Positions 57,805 through 64,000 of a stretch of 64,000 nt of DNA are shown here, piece after piece. The translations under genes were made by a program, and so were the position numbers. The notes under the pieces are model-generated. The model saw only the letters and a list, made by a program, of their open reading frames with translations, had not been told where the DNA came from and did not search any database. The stretch comes from Ochrobactrum sp. Q0168 (GTDB lineage: Bacteria; Pseudomonadota; Alphaproteobacteria; Rhizobiales; Rhizobiaceae): contig NZ_JAELXQ010000015.1 in NCBI RefSeq assembly GCF_016427605.1, positions 1-64,000 on the forward strand, written 5' to 3'. Position 1 is the first letter of the stretch; every line of letters starts with the position of its first letter.

Positions 57805-58049
57805 TAGGCAGCCTCCGCCGTAAGCCGTTCAGCAGCCTTTACGGCGTCCTGCACGGTTAGCCATTTTTCGGCTTCGTAGTCGCTAACCTCAACTTCGAAC
57901 TCATTTTCGAAAGCCATGATGAGTTCGACCAAATCGAGGCTGTCGGCGCCCAAATCATCGATAATCGCCGCAGTCGGTGCTACGTGTTCTTGTGCGACGT
58001 CGAGGTGAAGCACAAGGATATCGCGCACTCGTTCAAATGCAGTCGCCAT
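57804..58049 (-). CDS. Phage-encoded acyl carrier protein
   Basis: A protein of 81 residues from ATG 58049. [49 protein letters not shown] is a standard ACP four-helix domain; Ser37 in DSLDLVEL is the phosphopantetheine site. Host ACP carries acyl chains in fatty-acid and lipid synthesis. In the phage replication operon, coupled by ATGA to the Sak4-like gene and by one base to a membrane protein, its purpose is unclear: membrane lipid change, protein acylation or binding to host enzymes. Confidence 0.88.
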   Translation of the reverse strand: MATAFERVRDILVLHLDVAQEHVAPTAAIIDDLGADSLDLVELIMAFENEFEVEVSDYEAEKWLTVQDAVKAAERLTAEAA

Positions 58050-58834
58050 CACGCCGCCTCCCTCTGGTCATTGTCGTGGGCAATCGGCCAAAACTTCGCA
58101 ATATCGGTAAAGCCCTGCCCTTTGCGGTAAACGACGCTGTCGGGCATTGAATAACGGTTCTTGGCGTTGAAACCTGCCGCCTCGTTGAAATGCACCTGGC
58201 GCTCTTTGCCGCCTTCGGCATGGCTGACCTTCGTCTGGCGCGCCACTTCTTTTTCCTTGATGGAGATGCGGTAATTCATGAAAGCGACGATGTCAGACTT
58301 CTCACGAACCAGTGCATTCGATCGTTTATGCAACTTAGGCTGGTATCGTGAATACGGGTCCGTAGTCGGGCTGTCGAAGCGCACGATTTCAGGGTGCGCC
58401 AGCATGACTACATACATGCCTGCACGGGACAGCGCCGACACGGCGGCCATGAGCTCATTCCATTCGGTATCGGCCTCCACGTAGCCTTTGCCGAACCCCG
58501 CATCCTCGATGCCATTGATGCCGAGGCGGGCAGCGGTCGCACGCCAGACAAGCGGCTCCAGCCCGTCGAGGCTATCTATAATCACGGTGCGCCGGTCGTG
58601 TTCTTCGGTTAGCAGTTCGCCGATGACGTTCAGCAGGTCGTCGAAGGATTCAATCGTGCCGGGGGTTGCCATTTCGATGTCAGACGGCGGGCGCTCACCT
58701 TCGGTTGCTAGATAGATCGGGTCCGGGAATTCTGCCGCGAGCGACGTCTTGCCGATGCCGTCGACGCCGTAGAGAAGGATCACAGGCGGATCGTTTCTCT
58801 TGGTCGACTTGAGGCTTGAAAGAGATAGAGCCAT
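58049..58834 (-). CDS. Sak4-like RecA-fold ATPase (single-strand annealing)
   Basis: A protein of 261 residues from ATG 58834, four bases after a perfect leader. Walker [18 protein letters not shown] (~19-35) and Walker [19 protein letters not shown]_24/Sak4 proteins work with a ssDNA-binding protein in phage recombination; the DUF669 gene nearby fits. The C-terminus reads [11 protein letters not shown], a variant of the NDN motif. Confidence 0.85.
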   Translation of the reverse strand: MALSLSSLKSTKRNDPPVILLYGVDGIGKTSLAAEFPDPIYLATEGERPPSDIEMATPGTIESFDDLLNVIGELLTEEHDRRTVIIDSLDGLEPLVWRATAARLGINGIEDAGFGKGYVEADTEWNELMAAVSALSRAGMYVVMLAHPEIVRFDSPTTDPYSRYQPKLHKRSNALVREKSDIVAFMNYRISIKEKEVARQTKVSHAEGGKERQVHFNEAAGFNAKNRYSMPDSVVYRKGQGFTDIAKFWPIAHDNDQREAA

Positions 58835-58848
58835 AGGTCTCCTCGTGT

Positions 58849-58974
58849 TCAGTAGGTGTGGTGGGTAACGGCGATTGCGGCGATGACGGCCGCAAGAATG
58901 AGCCAGCCTACAAGCCATGCAGGCGGGCTTGTGAGGGCGGCTGCGCAGTTGTCGCGCGGCGGTCTGAGTGGCAT
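58849..58974 (-). CDS. Tiny TM protein 1 of coupled trio
   Basis: A 41-residue protein with one TM helix (WLVGWLILAAVIAAIAVTHH). Its ATG overlaps the stop of the gene at 58974-59171 (TGATG), so they are coupled. Function unknown. Confidence 0.55.
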   Translation of the reverse strand: MPLRPPRDNCAAALTSPPAWLVGWLILAAVIAAIAVTHHTY

Positions 58975-59171
58975 CAGTGCGCACCCCACAGATACAGCAG
59001 CCCATAGAACGGCAGGAGCAGGTTCCAAAATAGGAAGGCTGCAATTGTCGCGGCGATTGCCAGCGCGAACGCTGCAAGCGCCAAGGATTGCCCGATGCGT
59101 CCGACACCGGGCTTTCGCCCGGGATCGATGTGCGGCATGTCGGCTGTAGCTTTTGTGGTGAAGGAAATCAT
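58974..59171 (-). CDS. Tiny TM protein 2 of coupled trio
   Basis: A 65-residue protein (MISFTTKATADMPHIDPGRK...). A hydrophobic hairpin at the C-terminus (LALAAFALAIAATIAAFLF, NLLLPFYGLLYLWG). ATGA overlap with the gene upstream. Function unknown; possibly small membrane regulator. Confidence 0.6.
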   Translation of the reverse strand: MISFTTKATADMPHIDPGRKPGVGRIGQSLALAAFALAIAATIAAFLFWNLLLPFYGLLYLWGAH

Positions 59172-59344
59172 CCCAGCACCCATCCGTAGAAGCCGACCGT
59201 CAAAGCGAGCGCAGCAACAACTGCCAAGGCCCAGAGAAAGCGGTCACCAAGGCCGAGCGTGGTTTCCGGCTCATAGAAGGTGTCGCCGTCGGCGTAGTCT
59301 TTAGGCGCATAGTTGCGCGTGTGGCTGTACGTGGTGGAGGTCAT
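59168..59344 (-). CDS. Tiny TM protein 3 of coupled trio
   Basis: A 58-residue protein (MTSTTYSHTRNYAPKDYAD...). Polar N-terminus and one C-terminal TM helix (FLWALAVVAALALTVGFYGWVLG). Its start overlaps the stop of the gene at 59341, so all are read as one chain. Confidence 0.6.
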   Translation of the reverse strand: MTSTTYSHTRNYAPKDYADGDTFYEPETTLGLGDRFLWALAVVAALALTVGFYGWVLG

Positions 59345-60168
59345 GCTGCCCTCCGAATAACGACATCGGCAATGCGCGAGTCAGCGAGAACGAACACACC
59401 GAACTTCTGGCCCGGATATTTGACGGCAAGCCGTTCAGCTTCGTCAGTGGCGGCCTGTTCGCTTTTATGAACCTTCGGCTGCTCTGACGGCTTGGGCTGG
59501 CCGCCTTCGATCAAGGCGACGATTGCGGGTGTGGTCGCAGGCGCATTGGCATTACCCGCCGGCTCGTCGACCCATTCGGCGATGAGGTCGCTGCCGTCGC
59601 CGCGTGACTCTTCGTAATACCGCAATCCATCGTCGCGCCACATACGACCATGACCGTCTGATTCATTCAGCCAACCATCGTTGTAGCGCTTCATCGGCCC
59701 AACCTTCCGCCCATCGCGGGTACGATAGAACTTGCCGGTTTCGATGTTGAGGGATGGCGCAAGCTCAAGGTTATCCCAACGCACATACCAATTATGATCG
59801 CCCATACGCTCTGTTTCAAACTTCACAAAGCAATCGCGATCGCGCGCATTCGCGTTCTGGACAGTGCCGATCTCGTCGGCGCTTGCCCATGGGAGATAAT
59901 CCGAAAGCACCCGCACCCGATCCCCCTCCTCGATAGCACAGGAAGCTTTGCCGGTTGCTCCAGCAACGGGCGCGTGTTCCACGGTGAATTCGCTCACGCG
60001 CCGATAACGTTTGTCGCCAACATTGTCTGTGAAGATAACAATCATCTCGCCATCTTGTTCATCAATCTCTTGGACGTAAAAAGTATTACCGGCCCTGTAG
60101 TCATTGCAGGAATCATCGAATTTGGCCGTAATTCTGTCACCAACCTTCACTGTTTGCTTGTCAGCCAT
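59341..60168 (-). CDS. Hypothetical phage protein with SH3-like repeats
   Basis: A protein of 275 residues from ATG 60168 (overlaps preceding stop). Three beta-rich modules of ~60 residues: VGDRITAKFDDS...VIFTDNVGDKRYRRVSEFTVEH, EGDRVRVLSDYLP...WYVRWDNLELAP, TGKFYRTRDGRKVGPMKRYNDGW. This suggests KOW/SH3-like folds. C-terminal helical domain. No known function. Confidence 0.6.
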   Translation of the reverse strand: MADKQTVKVGDRITAKFDDSCNDYRAGNTFYVQEIDEQDGEMIVIFTDNVGDKRYRRVSEFTVEHAPVAGATGKASCAIEEGDRVRVLSDYLPWASADEIGTVQNANARDRDCFVKFETERMGDHNWYVRWDNLELAPSLNIETGKFYRTRDGRKVGPMKRYNDGWLNESDGHGRMWRDDGLRYYEESRGDGSDLIAEWVDEPAGNANAPATTPAIVALIEGGQPKPSEQPKVHKSEQAATDEAERLAVKYPGQKFGVFVLADSRIADVVIRRAA

Positions 60169-60470
60169 CACGCTGCTCCCCTCGTCTTGGTGTTTTTCGT
60201 AAGCTTCACCTTCTTGGTGAAATCGACCGGGATGACGTTGTCGTCATCGGGCTTGTCCGCCTCGACGCCGCCGTCATCCTCTTCGAAATCTGGCTCAACT
60301 TCGAAGCGCGAGACCTCAAGCTGCACAAGGCCGGTGCCGGGAATCATGAAACGCACAGTCAGCCAGCGGTAATTGTCGCGCTCCTCGACGATGATGCCCT
60401 TCCACTTCCAAAGCCGGTGGACGACGATTTCGCCGGGTAAGTCCCAGCATTCACCGCATTCGCAGGTCAT
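60168..60470 (-). CDS. Small phage protein with N-terminal cysteine motif
   Basis: A protein of 100 residues from ATG 60470 (ATGA overlap). MTCECGECWDLPGEIVVHRLWKWKGIIVEERDNYRWLTVRFMIPG: a CECGEC cluster then beta strands, acidic linker and basic tail. Function unknown. Confidence 0.6.
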   Translation of the reverse strand: MTCECGECWDLPGEIVVHRLWKWKGIIVEERDNYRWLTVRFMIPGTGLVQLEVSRFEVEPDFEEDDGGVEADKPDDDNVIPVDFTKKVKLTKNTKTRGAA

Positions 60471-60727
60471 GCGGCACCCCGAATCTGCGCCGCCCTGGCA
60501 CGCCATACGGCTCGCCAAACGCGTAAGCGCCATGGAATAAGCCATCCGAAAAAGCATGAAAGAACCGTCACGCTGCCGTAACCGTTGACATCAAGCCCAT
60601 ACAGGCCATTGCCGATCCAGATATCGATGCCACGATTGCGATTGGTGGCGCGATACTCAGTAAAATGCCATTCGGCTGGGCTGTTCTTCAGCGCATCCAG
60701 CACTGCCGAAATCATCGGATTGGTCAT
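60467..60727 (-). CDS. Small phage protein
   Basis: A protein of 86 residues. MISAVLDALKNSPAEWHFTEYRATNRNRGIDIWIGNGLYGLDV at the start is compact, then a hydrophobic and basic part (SCFFGWLIPWRLRVWRAVWRAR). Overlaps both neighbours by four bases. Function unknown. Confidence 0.55.
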   Translation of the reverse strand: MTNPMISAVLDALKNSPAEWHFTEYRATNRNRGIDIWIGNGLYGLDVNGYGSVTVLSCFFGWLIPWRLRVWRAVWRARAAQIRGAA

Positions 60728-60894
60728 GCGGCACCTCTTTTCGGTGCGCGGTGGTAAGTGACAGGCGCGCTGGAAATGTAACGGCCGTCAATAAGACGTG
60801 CCGAAGCGCGCGCTGCTGCTTTTTGCGCAGCCGTCCGGTAAGGCTTGCGGTTTGTCATGTCCCGCTCGCCCGTTCGTGTATATTTCGTTTTCAA
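60724..60894 (-). CDS. Small basic protein with TTG start
   Basis: A 56-residue protein from TTG 60894 with GAGGAGG six bases upstream. Arg/Lys/Ala-rich (KTKYTRTGERDMTNRKPYRTAAQKAAARASARLIDGRY). It overlaps the next ATG by four bases. Probably nucleic-acid binding or disordered. Confidence 0.5.
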   Translation of the reverse strand: MKTKYTRTGERDMTNRKPYRTAAQKAAARASARLIDGRYISSAPVTYHRAPKRGAA

Positions 60895-60961
60895 GATGGC
60901 CTCCTCGTCGGGAGGTTAGTCGTTGGCCCCGTCATCCTCGCGGTCGGCCTGCCTCAAAAGG

Positions 60962-61246
60962 CTAGTGGACTGTGCCTGTAAATGGACCGTCCAGAATGGT
61001 TATGCGGGGCAGCGAGACATAAATGTCCATGCATCCTCCCGAATAACCGCCGTTAAAAGTTGTGCGCCGCACAACGGTCTTCTCTGTTGGCTCTGGCGCC
61101 GGTAGCGTGGGAGATCTTTCCGAAAGCAGCGACCAGGCGTGGCCTCTGGTAATGCCCATCAATTCCGCAATCTTCCCGAACGACGCGCCATTTTTACGGT
61201 GCGCGGCGGCAGTTGCCTGCAGTTCGTGTCTTGATGAATACTGCAT
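60962..61246 (-). CDS. Helix-turn-helix early regulator
   Basis: A protein of 94 residues with AGAGGAG before the ATG. QATAAAHRKNGASFGKIAELMGITRGHAWSLLSE is a simple HTH of the kind that recognises operator DNA. It is an early leftward gene, ~450 bases from PL, so it is a candidate Cro- or CII-like regulator. Confidence 0.65.
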   Translation of the reverse strand: MQYSSRHELQATAAAHRKNGASFGKIAELMGITRGHAWSLLSERSPTLPAPEPTEKTVVRRTTFNGGYSGGCMDIYVSLPRITILDGPFTGTVH

Positions 61247-61527
61247 GTCTCCTCTTGTGGTTGGCGATGGTTGACAAGCGCCGCGTCTAACGGCATCTGT
61301 CTGGTCGCGCGGGGTGGTACCTGCGAAGGAAATCGCGGAGTAGAAGCGGCTTCGGCCCTCCTCGTGTTAACCGCGACGTACGGGCAGGCTGGGGTAACGG
61401 GTGGTGCCGACCCATAACAGCCTGCTTTTTAGGTTCTGACGTGGCGAGAAGCCGCTGAGTTGAACTATCTGTTTGGCCACGCCGAAAGCACCGCCGACGT
61501 TTCAGTCGGCAGTGTCCCTTTTGAAAT

Positions 61528-61581
61528 CTATGGCCCTTGTGGCGCGGAAGCGATGCGGCTTCTTTCGGCTGTGTTCATCAT
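61528..61581 (-). CDS. Candidate 17-residue leader peptide after PL
   Basis: A good GAGGAG site precedes ATG 61581; the frame (MMNTAERSRIASAPQGP) stops at 61528. It would be the first translated frame of the PL transcript. The following ~280 bases to 61247 have hairpins and an isolated AACACGAGGAG at 61358 but no clear gene, so the leader may be regulatory. Confidence 0.25.
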   Translation of the reverse strand: MMNTAERSRIASAPQGP

Positions 61582-61698
61582 GGCGCTTCTCCTCAGAAAT
61601 GGTTTCTATCTATTAAGGGCGAAAATCCGTGGGAGGATGTTCATTCTGTTGCCTGCCATTTTGTGATCCCGGCGTCTTTTGCGTCGGTTGATGATTGG

Positions 61699-61727
61699 AA
61701 GATATTGGGATTAATCCCATTTGTCAA
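61699..61727 (-). promoter_or_regulatory. Leftward early promoter PL
   Basis: On the minus strand TTGACA (61727-61722), a 17-base spacer, and TATCTT (61704-61699). The palindromic operator TGGGATTAATCCCA lies in the spacer, so repressor binding would block polymerase. Confidence 0.75.
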
Positions 61728-61743
61728 TGTGATTTTTCCCATT
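61704..61743. promoter_or_regulatory. Left operators of the repressor
   Basis: Site 1: TGGGATTAATCCCA, perfect 14-bp palindrome at 61706-61719. Site 2: AATGTGATTTTTCCCATT at 61726-61743, with one strong half. Centres are 22 bases apart. The same strong/weak pair with the same spacing recurs at 62455-62492 on the other side of the repressor gene. Confidence 0.75.
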
Positions 61744-61803
61744 TTTTATTCAGAGCATAAAAAATGCCGCAAGCGCGGCATTGTGATTTATCACCCGAAA
61801 GCG

Positions 61804-62418
61804 CTAGATGCGTATTCGTCGAGCCTGTCGCGGCGGCACGATAGATTCAATGTCGGCAGCCCAAACGACTTCCTGGTCCCGCATGGTTGGGCCATTTAGC
61901 GATTCCAGATCGTAAAGACCTGGACGAGATCCACGCGTTAGCCGCTTCAATAGCGCACGACCGTCGCTTAGTCCCACAACGACCATATCGCCAAGCATTT
62001 CGTCAGAGGGGGCTAGCTTTTGATCGCTATAAAAAATCAAAGCCCCATCGACGAAAGTTCCCATAGAGTAGCCGTGCACTTCAACGGCTACCGACTCGGG
62101 GCCGGCGCCAGGTGGGATAATGACATCCCCGAACCCGCCGTCGCCAGTTCCATAGACTATTTCACCACTCGTATCGGCCCCGACTCGCCCTACCACTGAA
62201 GTTACTCCCGGTTCTTCCCCGATAAGATACCCGACAGTGGTATTCAGAATGTTAGCAACCGACTTCAGGGAGTCGATTTTTGGAACAGCACCGCGATCCA
62301 AGATGTCGCGTACAAAAGTTTCCCCCATCCCAGCTTCGAGCGATAGGGCCTTCATACTCCAGTCGCCTTTCTTCATCGCGGCCCGGAAACGATCTTTGTC
62401 TACAGTGACTTGTTTCAT
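61804..62418 (-). CDS. Phage repressor, XRE HTH with S24 peptidase domain
   Basis: A protein of 204 residues. HTH at ~8-65 (RFRAAMKKGDWSMKALSLEAGMGETFVRDIL), linker VVGRVGADTSGEI, then S24 domain: HGYSMGTFVDGALIFY with Ser118, and GRALLKRL with Lys158 as catalytic dyad. This is the CI/LexA type that self-cleaves after RecA activation; here the linker has GAD rather than the usual Ala-Gly bond, so cleavage is uncertain. It lies between two operator regions, and one operator half overlaps its own start, indicating autoregulation. Confidence 0.92.
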   Translation of the reverse strand: MKQVTVDKDRFRAAMKKGDWSMKALSLEAGMGETFVRDILDRGAVPKIDSLKSVANILNTTVGYLIGEEPGVTSVVGRVGADTSGEIVYGTGDGGFGDVIIPPGAGPESVAVEVHGYSMGTFVDGALIFYSDQKLAPSDEMLGDMVVVGLSDGRALLKRLTRGSRPGLYDLESLNGPTMRDQEVVWAADIESIVPPRQARRIRI

Positions 62419-62420
62419 AA

Positions 62421-62492
62421 ATGGGTTTTACCCCATCGAACAAATTTCGTCACTTGGGAAGTTTCCCATTGACTAATGTGAAATATCCCATT
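62421..62492. promoter_or_regulatory. Right operators of the repressor
   Basis: Three sites: ATGGGTTTTACCCCAT (62421-62436), next to the repressor start; TGGGAAGTTTCCCA (62455-62468), perfect palindrome except for the centre; AATGTGAAATATCCCATT (62475-62492). The last two are 22 bases apart, as on the left side. Confidence 0.75.
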
Positions 62493-62497
62493 ACCTT
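62469..62497 (+). promoter_or_regulatory. Rightward early promoter PR
   Basis: TTGACT (62469-62474), a 17-base spacer containing the third right operator, and TACCTT (62492-62497). It has the same design as PL on the opposite strand and drives the genes from 62571. Confidence 0.7.
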
Positions 62498-62570
62498 CTC
62501 CCCAACAGCACGAAGACAGCCTCACCAGCTTGATCTGCTGACCACCGACCAAAACACGAGGAGATACCAA

Positions 62571-62837
62571 ATGTCAGCAACAGCACCGAGAAGAAGAAAC
62601 CCCAAGCCTCGCCTGAATGAAATCATCGGCGGCGGATTCTTTGTATTCCGCCGCGGCAAGAAGACCGGCCGCGTTGGCGTCTTCACCACCATGCCATACG
62701 AACACGGCTCGTTTGAGCAGGCCTTGGCCGAGGCGACGCGTCTCGCTGCCCTGTGCCCGGGCGAGACGTTCGAAGTTTTCCAGACGAGCGGCGCCGCGGC
62801 TTGCTGCACGCCGGTTGAGCTGGCGGAGGCTGCATAA
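62571..62837 (+). CDS. First rightward early protein
   Basis: A protein of 88 residues from ATG 62571, seven bases after a perfect AACACGAGGAG leader. Basic start (MSATAPRRRNPKPRLNE), then GGGFFVFRRGKKTGRVGVFTTMPYEHGSFEQALAEATRLAALCPGETFEVFQ. It is the first gene after PR, so a Cro-like or early-control role is possible, but no HTH is visible. Confidence 0.65.
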   Translation: MSATAPRRRNPKPRLNEIIGGGFFVFRRGKKTGRVGVFTTMPYEHGSFEQALAEATRLAALCPGETFEVFQTSGAAACCTPVELAEAA

Positions 62838-62838
62838 G

Positions 62839-63183
62839 ATGGAGCGGAACCCAGCCACCGAACTTGAAGCTGCTCCCCTCCCGCGCGGGCAAAAAAACAT
62901 CGTCGATGCGCTGACAGCGATTTACCCGCGTCGCATCTACATCGACGAACTCGTCGACAACGTCTACGCCTTTGACCCAAACGGCGGTCCTGATGGCGCC
63001 CAAAACGTTGTGCGGGTGCAAATCAGTCGCCTCCGCAAGCTCCTGCCCTCGTTTGGCTGGACCATACCGATGAACCATCGGGGCGCGGGCAATCACGGGT
63101 TTTATCGCCTCGAGCCAGTAGCTGCGAACGATAACGTACCGGCGGCAGAACGGCCAGCAAAAGACCGGAGGGCAGCAGCATGA
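62839..63183 (+). CDS. Winged-helix (PhoB/OmpR-C-like) regulator
   Basis: A protein of 114 residues from ATG 62839 (GGAGG upstream). KNIVDALTAIYPRRIYIDELVDNVYAFDPNGGPDGAQNVVRVQISRLRKLLPSFGW and GNHGFYRL match the winged-helix DNA-binding domain of OmpR-type regulators without a receiver. C-terminal tail VAANDNVPAAERPAKDRRAAA. Candidate early transcription regulator. Confidence 0.7.
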   Translation: MERNPATELEAAPLPRGQKNIVDALTAIYPRRIYIDELVDNVYAFDPNGGPDGAQNVVRVQISRLRKLLPSFGWTIPMNHRGAGNHGFYRLEPVAANDNVPAAERPAKDRRAAA

Positions 63184-63407
63184 ACCGCGCCCTTTTAGAA
63201 ATGCTCGCCGACTTGGAACCAGACACGCATACCGACGCTCCGAAGGCCGGCAGTGTCGAGCCTATGCGCCGCCCTGACTACAAGGCTAGGAAACATGGCC
63301 GCCCACAGCCGTGGATCAGGTACGCAGCCAGAGAAGCTGTGGAGCTGGCTGTCGTGCTGGGGTTCGTTGTAGCCGTGTGCGGCGTTGGGTTGGGATTATC
63401 CGCATGA
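63180..63407 (+). CDS. Small TM protein
   Basis: A 75-residue protein; start overlaps the previous stop (ATGA). Polar N-terminus, then one TM helix near the C-terminus (AVELAVVLGFVVAVCGVGLGL). Function unknown. Confidence 0.6.
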   Translation: MNRALLEMLADLEPDTHTDAPKAGSVEPMRRPDYKARKHGRPQPWIRYAAREAVELAVVLGFVVAVCGVGLGLSA

Positions 63408-63519
63408 GGCGCGAAAGATAGCGACGGGGCTCTTAAGCCCCCGAACCTCCCAGACTTACGGCCTTTGCGCACTTTTGCGCCACGGCTTTTTTGCACCCAC
63501 CAAACACGAGGAGAATGAC

Positions 63520-63786
63520 ATGCACAGACATGTATCGACGACGCACGCCGCTATGGCGCCCATCCTGACCGCCGCCGACTTTCAGAAGCAAGGCACGACC
63601 GCCGCGCAGGTCCTGTCGATTTCAAAGGCAGTGCGCGCGCTTGGTTATCACACTGAGGCCGAAACGCTGCGAGACACGGCTTTCGAACTGGCGCGCATTA
63701 CTGGCGTTCGGTTCCGCTATGGCGCTCCGCGCCAGCGTCGCAGCCCAGCCAACGACAATCGCCGTCGCCTGCGGAGGGTGGTGTAA
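63520..63786 (+). CDS. Early protein with basic C-terminus
   Basis: An 88-residue protein from ATG 63520, six bases after a perfect AACACGAGGAG leader. Helical middle (AAQVLSISKAVRALGYHTEAETLRDTAFELARITG), C-terminal APRQRRSPANDNRRRLRRVV, which combines the ANDN motif with an Arg-rich tail. Likely nucleic-acid binding. Confidence 0.6.
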   Translation: MHRHVSTTHAAMAPILTAADFQKQGTTAAQVLSISKAVRALGYHTEAETLRDTAFELARITGVRFRYGAPRQRRSPANDNRRRLRRVV

Positions 63787-64000
63787 TGGAGGTGAGTGAC
63801 AATGCCGTAAGGGCAGCACAGAAGGCGTATAGAGAATGCGAAGGTGATAGCACAGAAAGTCACCGCGCCGCCCTCACCGCAGCCTTCCCTCACCTAGCAG
63901 CGGTGCGGGTGAAGGCACTTGATTGGACGTACACTGAACGAGTTGCGATGACGTATGTTACGTCTGACGACAGAGGTATGTTGTACTACATCAATCAGTC
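63786..64000 (+). CDS. Early protein, partial (runs off window)
   Basis: It starts at ATG 63786, overlapping the preceding stop (TAATG). 71 residues are visible (MEVSDNAVRAAQKAYRECEGD...) and remain open at the window end. No domain is visible so far. Confidence 0.6.
   Translation, partial: MEVSDNAVRAAQKAYRECEGDSTESHRAALTAAFPHLAAVRVKALDWTYTERVAMTYVTSDDRGMLYYINQ

Larger units (their letters stand above)
11152..64000. mobile_element. Lambdoid siphoprophage, right end outside the window
   Basis: A continuous phage gene order: repressor and operators at the right, replication and recombination genes, terminase, portal, protease, capsid, connectors, tail, fibres and lysis at the left. Nearly all structural genes are open, so the phage may be functional. 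No integrase is visible inside this span, and no duplicated att core could be identified because the right end is missing. The left limit is placed by the switch from the ku operon terminator to leftward phage genes. Confidence 0.9.

Overview
The window reads as an alphaproteobacterial chromosome of the Hyphomicrobiales (Rhizobium/Agrobacterium/Brucella-Ochrobactrum type). The signs are an alphaproteobacterial SOS box (GAAC-N7-GAAC), a dense cluster of GANTC (CcrM) sites, DUF982 and tandem Ku genes, and rhizobial-type lambdoid phage proteins. The genus cannot be fixed from the sequence alone.

Region 1 (1-5.6 kb) is a decayed, AT-rich island. It holds a broken tyrosine recombinase with two small HTH/AlpA genes, a membrane-anchored coiled-coil protein, and a tight three-gene operon (D12-class adenine methyltransferase, four-TM protein, DGQHR/DndB-like protein) that looks like an uncharacterised defence or epigenetic cassette.

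Region 2 (5.7-11.1 kb) is bacterial DNA-damage and accessory DNA. A perfect SOS box precedes a compact six-gene operon that includes an SRAP (YedK/HMCES-like) abasic-site protein. Two small paralogous genes follow, then two tandem Ku genes behind a GANTC-rich palindrome.

Region 3 (about 11.15 kb to the right end and beyond) is a largely intact lambdoid siphoprophage, mostly on the minus strand. From right to left it has an S24 repressor flanked by matched left and right operators with sigma70-like promoters PL and PR; small early proteins; a replication/recombination block (Sak4-like ATPase, DUF669 protein, Cas4-like exonuclease, helicase, methyltransferases, prim-pol/helicase); a VRR-NUC nuclease; a tRNA; HNH; TerS/TerL, portal, protease, capsid; head-tail connectors; tail genes with an overlapping-frame chaperone; tape measure; tail tip and fibres; an acyltransferase; and an endolysin/spanin lysis cassette. 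At least a dozen accessory (moron) genes are inserted, most on the plus strand. Many encode membrane proteins or lipoproteins; others include a modification-dependent SRA-HNH restriction enzyme, a lipocalin, a YciF-like protein, an acyl carrier protein and a small (p)ppGpp-hydrolase-like protein. The integrase and right attachment site lie outside the window.

The most unusual signals are: (a) the MTase-TM-DGQHR operon; (b) a recurrent ANDN peptide motif in 13 non-structural prophage proteins, resembling the start of the alphaproteobacterial tmRNA tag; (c) a recurrent AACACGAGGAG start-site leader, several copies with hairpins that share a loop; (d) matched repressor operator pairs; and (e) a highly structured stretch at 42154-42262 that may be a small RNA.
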